Assembly: GCA_003529325.1 (NCBI GenBank)
Contig: DPVW01000193.1
Location: 1 to 21,944 of the forward strand
From: Candidatus Latescibacterota bacterium
GTDB taxonomy: Bacteria > Latescibacterota > UBA2968 > UBA8231
Direction of reading: 5' to 3'
Length of the DNA stretch: 21,944 bases
This document shows positions 21,607-21,944 of the stretch, in pieces. The notes beneath the pieces are model-generated. The model did no database searches. It saw nothing but the letters and a program-made list of their open reading frames with translations, and was not told the DNA's origin. The translations under genes and the position numbers were made by a program. Positions within the stretch are counted from its first letter, which is position 1. The number at the start of each line of letters is the position of its first letter.

Positions 21607-21944
21607 ACCACCGCCGTACGTACCGGGTGGCTGATCGGCGTCATTTCAATGTGGTCCGCTTTGCTCGCCCTGCTCCTGCTCCGGGAGGGACTCGGTCGCA
21701 GCAAGCTGGTCGGTCTCCTGCTTGGTCTTGCCGGTGTGCTGTTGCTGATCACCGGTGGACGGGTCGATGGGTTGCAGTTGCTGCCCACGACCAAGGGCGA
21801 CCTGCTGATCCTGGCAAGCACGGTGAACTGGGCGATCTATACGGTCTTAGGACGTGGCATCCTCGCCCGCATGGGAGCCCTGGAGGCGACGACGATCGCC
21901 ATGGCCGTAGGCTTCGGGCTGTTGCTGCCATTCATGCCCTGGTC
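21598..21944 (+). CDS. EamA/DMT-family transporter, N-terminally truncated and partial
   Basis: The frame opens after a TGA at 21595-21597 and runs past the window end. From about 21604 it reads T-T-A-V-R-T-G-W-L-I-G-V-I-S-M-W-S-A-L-L-A, then L-L-L-L-R-E-G-L-G and G-L-A-G-V-L-L-L-I-T-G-G. This is the end of the first EamA domain of a drug/metabolite transporter, in which a conserved G/R-E follows the fourth membrane helix. The second domain begins with D-L-L-I-L-A-S-T-V-N-W-A-I-Y-T-V. About 70 residues that normally precede this are absent, and no proper start codon exists at the break, so the gene is cut at its 5' end as well as by the window edge. Confidence 0.75.

Noticed and set aside
21549..21821. 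Minus-strand frame that might extend the ABC-2 permease upstream
   Set aside because: It is proline/serine/arginine-rich shadow sequence opposite the EamA gene and does not resemble membrane helices.

Overview
The window is high-GC bacterial DNA, densely packed with short intergenic gaps. Six gene pairs share a 4-base ATGA or GTGA stop/start overlap. It carries housekeeping genes (zapA-like, glmM-like, infA, class I lysyl-tRNA synthetase, yhbY, fxsA, comEC) mixed with accessory enzymes and lipoproteins. The class I LysRS, a lipoprotein with the mature N-terminal motif DRDNPVDP, and the CehA-like, C45 and Ldh2 enzymes suggest an uncultured member of the FCB side of the tree (Latescibacterota- or Gemmatimonadota-like). 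That placement is inference; there is no rRNA to fix it.

Layout. 1-263 holds no convincing gene. 264-4141 (minus) is a tightly coupled four-gene operon: PIG3-type quinone oxidoreductase, GFA-like zinc protein, C45 self-processing amidase/acyltransferase, CehA/McbA-type metallohydrolase. It is divergent from an Ldh2-family dehydrogenase (4275-5333, plus). Together they look like a small catabolic locus for an amide- or ester-linked compound. 5423-6253 (plus) holds a ZapA homologue and a FliL-like lipoprotein split by a frameshift. 6262-8878 (minus) is a lipoprotein / SAM hydroxide adenosyltransferase / phosphohexomutase operon. 9004-11234 (plus) encodes a fibronectin-III plus NHL-repeat lipoprotein and an exported TPR protein. 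11376-13210 (plus) is infA and class I lysK. 13211-13928 (minus) is fxsA-yhbY. 14021-16456 (plus) is a full-length comEC. 16446-18999 (minus) is an operon of an exported unknown protein, a THUMP-type RNA methyltransferase, and a small protein resembling the catalytic half of KptA/Tpt1 (ADP-ribosyltransferase fold), broken by a frameshift. 19028-20841 (minus) is a GNAT acetyltransferase coupled to an alkaline-phosphatase-superfamily enzyme. 20903-21606 (minus) is the C-terminal half of an ABC-2 permease with two frameshifts. It abuts an N-terminally truncated EamA transporter (21598-21944, plus).

Two themes stand out. First, five frame breaks (near 6045, 8754, 16845, 21279 and 21440) interrupt otherwise well-conserved proteins. 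Four lie in short G/C runs, which points to indel errors in the assembly, although genuine decay or frameshifting cannot be excluded. Second, two divergent genes both lacking their 5' halves meet near 21605, which indicates a deletion, a rearrangement or a chimeric join. The most interesting biology is the KptA-like protein paired with an RNA methyltransferase and the FliL-domain lipoprotein behind zapA. I found no CRISPR array, tRNA, rRNA or insertion sequence.
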